This document shows positions 15,772 through 17,481 of a stretch of DNA of 17,481 bases, piece by piece. The notes beneath the pieces are model-generated. The model did no database searches, had not been told where the DNA came from, and saw nothing but the letters and a program-made list of their open reading frames with translations. The first letter of the stretch is position 1. The number at the start of each line of letters is the position of its first letter. The stretch spans positions 1 to 17,481 of the forward strand of contig JBMOIL010000039.1 of NCBI GenBank assembly GCA_049317345.1. The letters run 5' to 3'. Origin of the DNA: Mxb001 sp049317345. GTDB taxonomy: Bacteria; Actinomycetota; Actinomycetes; S36-B12. A program made the translations under genes and the position numbers.

Positions 15772-15822
15772 CCTGTCGAGGCACCGATTCGCCAGGCGGA
15801 CCGATAGTGACGCCTCGACAGG
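15772..15822. terminator. inverted repeat between convergent genes
   Basis: CCTGTCGAGGC (15772-15782) and GCCTCGACAGG (15812-15822) are perfect 11-bp arms around a 29-nt loop, placed directly after the mtnK stop and 16 nt from the end of the convergent sulfurtransferase gene. This fits a bidirectional terminator without T-runs. Confidence 0.6.
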
Positions 15823-15837
15823 CCAGCACTCCCCCGG

Positions 15838-16719
15838 CTAGCCGATCTCCAGCGGGAGATCGGGATCAGCGACCCACTCGACCAGTGAACCGTCGTACAC
15901 AGCTGCGTCGATTCCCAGCTGGGCTAGTGCAAGGGCATCGAACGTGGCGGCGATTCCACCCCCGCAGTAGGTCACCACGCGCTTATCGCCTGTCACTCCT
16001 TGCGAGGCAAAGAGCTTCCTCAGTTCGTCCTGAGACAAGAACGCTCCGCTTGCGCCGACTGTCTCGGTGAACGGGACGTTCACCGAGCCCGGGATCCTTC
16101 CCTGTCGAGGCAGAGGCGTCTCCGCTTCACCACGGAAGAGTTCGGGCCACAGGGCATTGACCAGCACTGTATTCGCCTGTCCGAGTGATGCAGCGACCTC
16201 ATCCTTCGTCGCGAGGAGTTCGGGCCGCAATCTCGCGAGGAACGTACCCTGAGAGAACTCAGGCGCCGCATCGACGGACGTCGGTCGACCCTCCGCCTTC
16301 CACTCCGCCCAACCACCATCGAGCACTGACACGCGCTCGTGACCAAAGACCCTCAGCAGCCACCACAGCCGCGAGGCCCACATACCCGCCGACGTGTCGT
16401 ACACGACGACATGCGTGTCCTCGCCTACGCCGTAACGGCGAATCGCGGCGGTGAAAGCCTCAGGCGTTGGCAGGCGATATGCATGAACTCCGTGAGGCAG
16501 GCCCTCGTCACCCGATGGGTCGGAGAACTCCTCGATGAGATCGACGAAAGCCGATCCGGGAATGTGCTCCACCTCCCACTGGGAGCGACCTGAGTTGGCC
16601 TGCCAGGAATTCGGATCCAGGACGACCGTGGAGTCCAGGATCAGGAGATCCGGATCACCTAGTCGGCTCTCCAGTTCGGCACCGGAGATGACGTGCTTGG
16701 GGGAATCGGATTGCGACAC
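15838..16719 (-). CDS. two-domain sulfurtransferase (rhodanese / 3-mercaptopyruvate type)
   Basis: A 293-aa tandem-rhodanese protein that moves a sulfane sulfur from thiosulfate or 3-mercaptopyruvate to an acceptor. The N-terminal, inactive rhodanese domain covers about 10-150 (VVVYDTS at 104-110, SRLWWLLRVFGH at 116-127, VLDGGW at 132-137). The C-terminal domain holds the active-site loop CGGGIAAT with Cys252; the CGxG pattern is nearer to mercaptopyruvate sulfurtransferases than to CRKG thiosulfate ones. I chose GTG 16719 because AAGGGAG lies 8 nt upstream; ATG 16752 would have no ribosome site. It diverges from the cysteine dioxygenase gene, sharing a 100-bp promoter region, so both probably serve cysteine or sulfane-sulfur breakdown. 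Confidence 0.9.
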   Translation of the reverse strand: MSQSDSPKHVISGAELESRLGDPDLLILDSTVVLDPNSWQANSGRSQWEVEHIPGSAFVDLIEEFSDPSGDEGLPHGVHAYRLPTPEAFTAAIRRYGVGEDTHVVVYDTSAGMWASRLWWLLRVFGHERVSVLDGGWAEWKAEGRPTSVDAAPEFSQGTFLARLRPELLATKDEVAASLGQANTVLVNALWPELFRGEAETPLPRQGRIPGSVNVPFTETVGASGAFLSQDELRKLFASQGVTGDKRVVTYCGGGIAATFDALALAQLGIDAAVYDGSLVEWVADPDLPLEIG

Positions 16720-16819
16720 GGACAATGCTCCCTTCGATGGACATGACAACACTCGGTCGTATTGTCACTATTCTCTATAGTAAATGTAGACAATGCACTC
16801 GACGAGAAGGGGAAATGTC
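16720..16819. promoter_or_regulatory. divergent AT-rich promoter with palindromic operator
   Basis: This 100-bp gap between divergent genes holds nested dyads. ATTGTC (16761-16766) faces GACAAT (16789-16794), and inside them ACTAT (16767-16771) faces ATAGT (16777-16781) around a 5-nt centre. A further GACAAT lies at 16721-16726. The AT-richness and symmetry suggest one regulator controlling both genes. Exact -35/-10 boxes are ambiguous. Confidence 0.5.
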
Positions 16820-17275
16820 ATGGAACCATGGTTGACGGGATGCGGCAGTGACCTGGCTCTCGAAGATGCCGTTGCCACGGTGGCTCGCCAACGACATCGA
16901 TGGATGCCGCTCGTGCGCTACGCGGAACCTCGCCTCCGTCTGCTGCTCGAGAAGCATGACGACATGGAATTGCGACTCCTCACCTGGGCGCCCGGCCAGG
17001 GGACAGGCTTCCACGACCACGGCGGATCATCCGGGTGCTTCCTCGTCGTGAAGGGGAGCATCACCGAAACCATCGTCGAAGGCGGCGAGAGATTCATCGC
17101 GTCGTCCCTTGAGGTGGGGCAACTGAGCAACTGGGTTGACGACATAGTCCACGACATGACCAACACGTCCACCGAAGGAGCGGTCACCATCCATGCCTAC
17201 CGACCAGTGCTCACCAACCTGACGCGGTACGAAGTGGTCGACGGTCGACTGCGCCCCCTTGTCACGGCCCCGTGA
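16820..17275 (+). CDS. cysteine dioxygenase-family cupin
   Basis: A 151-aa cupin of the cysteine dioxygenase type, which oxidises cysteine to cysteine sulfinate with Fe(II) and O2. Metal ligands are His65 and His67 (HDHGGSSG) and His111 (VHDMTN); TIHAY (123-127) matches the Ser-x-His-x-Tyr region with Tyr127 as the Tyr157 equivalent. The position of mammalian Cys93 is Gly72, usual for bacterial enzymes, so no Cys-Tyr crosslink is expected, although Cys73 is adjacent. ATG 16820 follows gagaagggg; the in-frame ATG 16793 lies in the operator and is rejected. Related thiol dioxygenases use 3-mercaptopropionate, so the thiol substrate is not fixed. The missing Glu ligand argues against acireductone dioxygenase. 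Confidence 0.85.
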   Translation: MEPWLTGCGSDLALEDAVATVARQRHRWMPLVRYAEPRLRLLLEKHDDMELRLLTWAPGQGTGFHDHGGSSGCFLVVKGSITETIVEGGERFIASSLEVGQLSNWVDDIVHDMTNTSTEGAVTIHAYRPVLTNLTRYEVVDGRLRPLVTAP

Positions 17276-17320
17276 CGGCAGCTCTCGAGACGCTCTCCGA
17301 GGGCCCTCAGCCCAGGCCCG

Positions 17321-17339
17321 CGAGGCCTCCGGTGCCTCG
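17321..17339 (+). terminator. candidate terminator hairpin after the dioxygenase gene
   Basis: CGAGGC (17321-17326) and GCCTCG (17334-17339) form a perfect stem around a 7-nt loop, 46 nt after the stop codon. A second dyad, GTCACGG-CC-CCGTGAC (17261-17276), spans the stop codon itself. Neither has a T-run. Confidence 0.4.
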
Positions 17340-17388
17340 ATGGGCGAGGACCTGCCTTCTCTCCGGACCGCCCTCTTCCCACTGGCCC

Positions 17389-17447
17389 GGCAAGGAGAGT
17401 GACCTGGCTCACCCCACACTGCCGAGACCCCCCATCCGCACTACGAT
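17389..17447 (+). promoter_or_regulatory. probable promoter with CRP/GlxR-like site for a gene beyond the window
   Basis: GTGACCTGGCTCAC (17399-17412) is a full GTGA-N6-TCAC dyad. TACGAT (17442-17447) fits a -10 box, with weak CTGCCG (17419-17424) 17 bp upstream. The dyad would be centred near -48 from the predicted start, a usual activator position. No start codon with a frame follows inside the window, so the gene would begin past 17481. The rest of 17276-17481 shows no gene. Confidence 0.4.
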
Positions 17448-17481
17448 GGAGCGCAGTCGAGAAGGCGACCAGCAGACCCTG

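Noticed and set aside
16820..17275. The cupin as a stand-in acireductone dioxygenase (MtnD)
   Set aside because: MtnD needs a Glu ligand after its HxH pair; this protein has the HDHGGSSG and TIHAY pattern of thiol dioxygenases instead.

Overview
The window comes from a high-GC Gram-positive bacterium (Actinomycetota). The evidence is strong G/C bias at third codon positions, frequent GTG starts, dense 4-nt start/stop overlaps, and the protein family variants present. No genus can be named from the sequence alone.

Layout. (1) Bases 1-75 hold a G-rich 20-bp tandem repeat. (2) On the minus strand, 99-4683 is a compact three-gene operon: a methylmalonyl-CoA-mutase-type catalytic subunit, then an MtnA-like 5-methylthioribose-1-phosphate isomerase, then a class II aldolase/short-chain dehydrogenase fusion. 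(3) A 725-bp divergent intergenic region (4684-5408) carries a clear SAM-I/SAM-IV-clan (S-box) riboswitch on the plus strand, a fitting promoter just upstream and a short Cys/Met-containing upstream ORF. It also has less certain signals facing the mutase operon: a CRP/GlxR-like site and a B12-box-like string. (4) On the plus strand, 5409-15771 is a tightly coupled nine-gene operon: sugar-type ABC importer (lipoprotein, two permeases), FGGY kinase, MtnC, a GlpD-like FAD dehydrogenase, an aldo/keto reductase, the UgpC-type ATPase and MtnK. (5) After a terminator-like inverted repeat comes a divergent pair, a two-domain sulfurtransferase (minus) and a cysteine-dioxygenase-family cupin (plus), around an AT-rich promoter with palindromic ATTGTC elements. 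(6) The right edge (17276-17481) is noncoding, with hairpins and a probable promoter for a gene beyond the window.

How it may work together (inference). MtnK and MtnA are the first two steps of methylthioribose salvage, and an aldolase can cut the resulting ketose-1-phosphate into DHAP and a C2 aldehyde (DHAP-shunt logic, also valid for 5-deoxyribose). MtnC belongs instead to the classical methionine salvage route, but its usual partners MtnB and MtnD are not in the window. Control of the importer operon by a SAM riboswitch argues that the imported sugar is tied to sulfur/SAM metabolism: methylthioribose, 5-deoxyribose or a relative. The FGGY kinase, GlpD-like dehydrogenase and aldo/keto reductase look like an added polyol-phosphate branch (compare EryA/EryB of erythritol catabolism). 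The best candidate for a new system is therefore a SAM-riboswitch-controlled import and catabolism locus for a SAM-derived 5-substituted pentose, with adjoining cysteine/sulfur oxidation genes.
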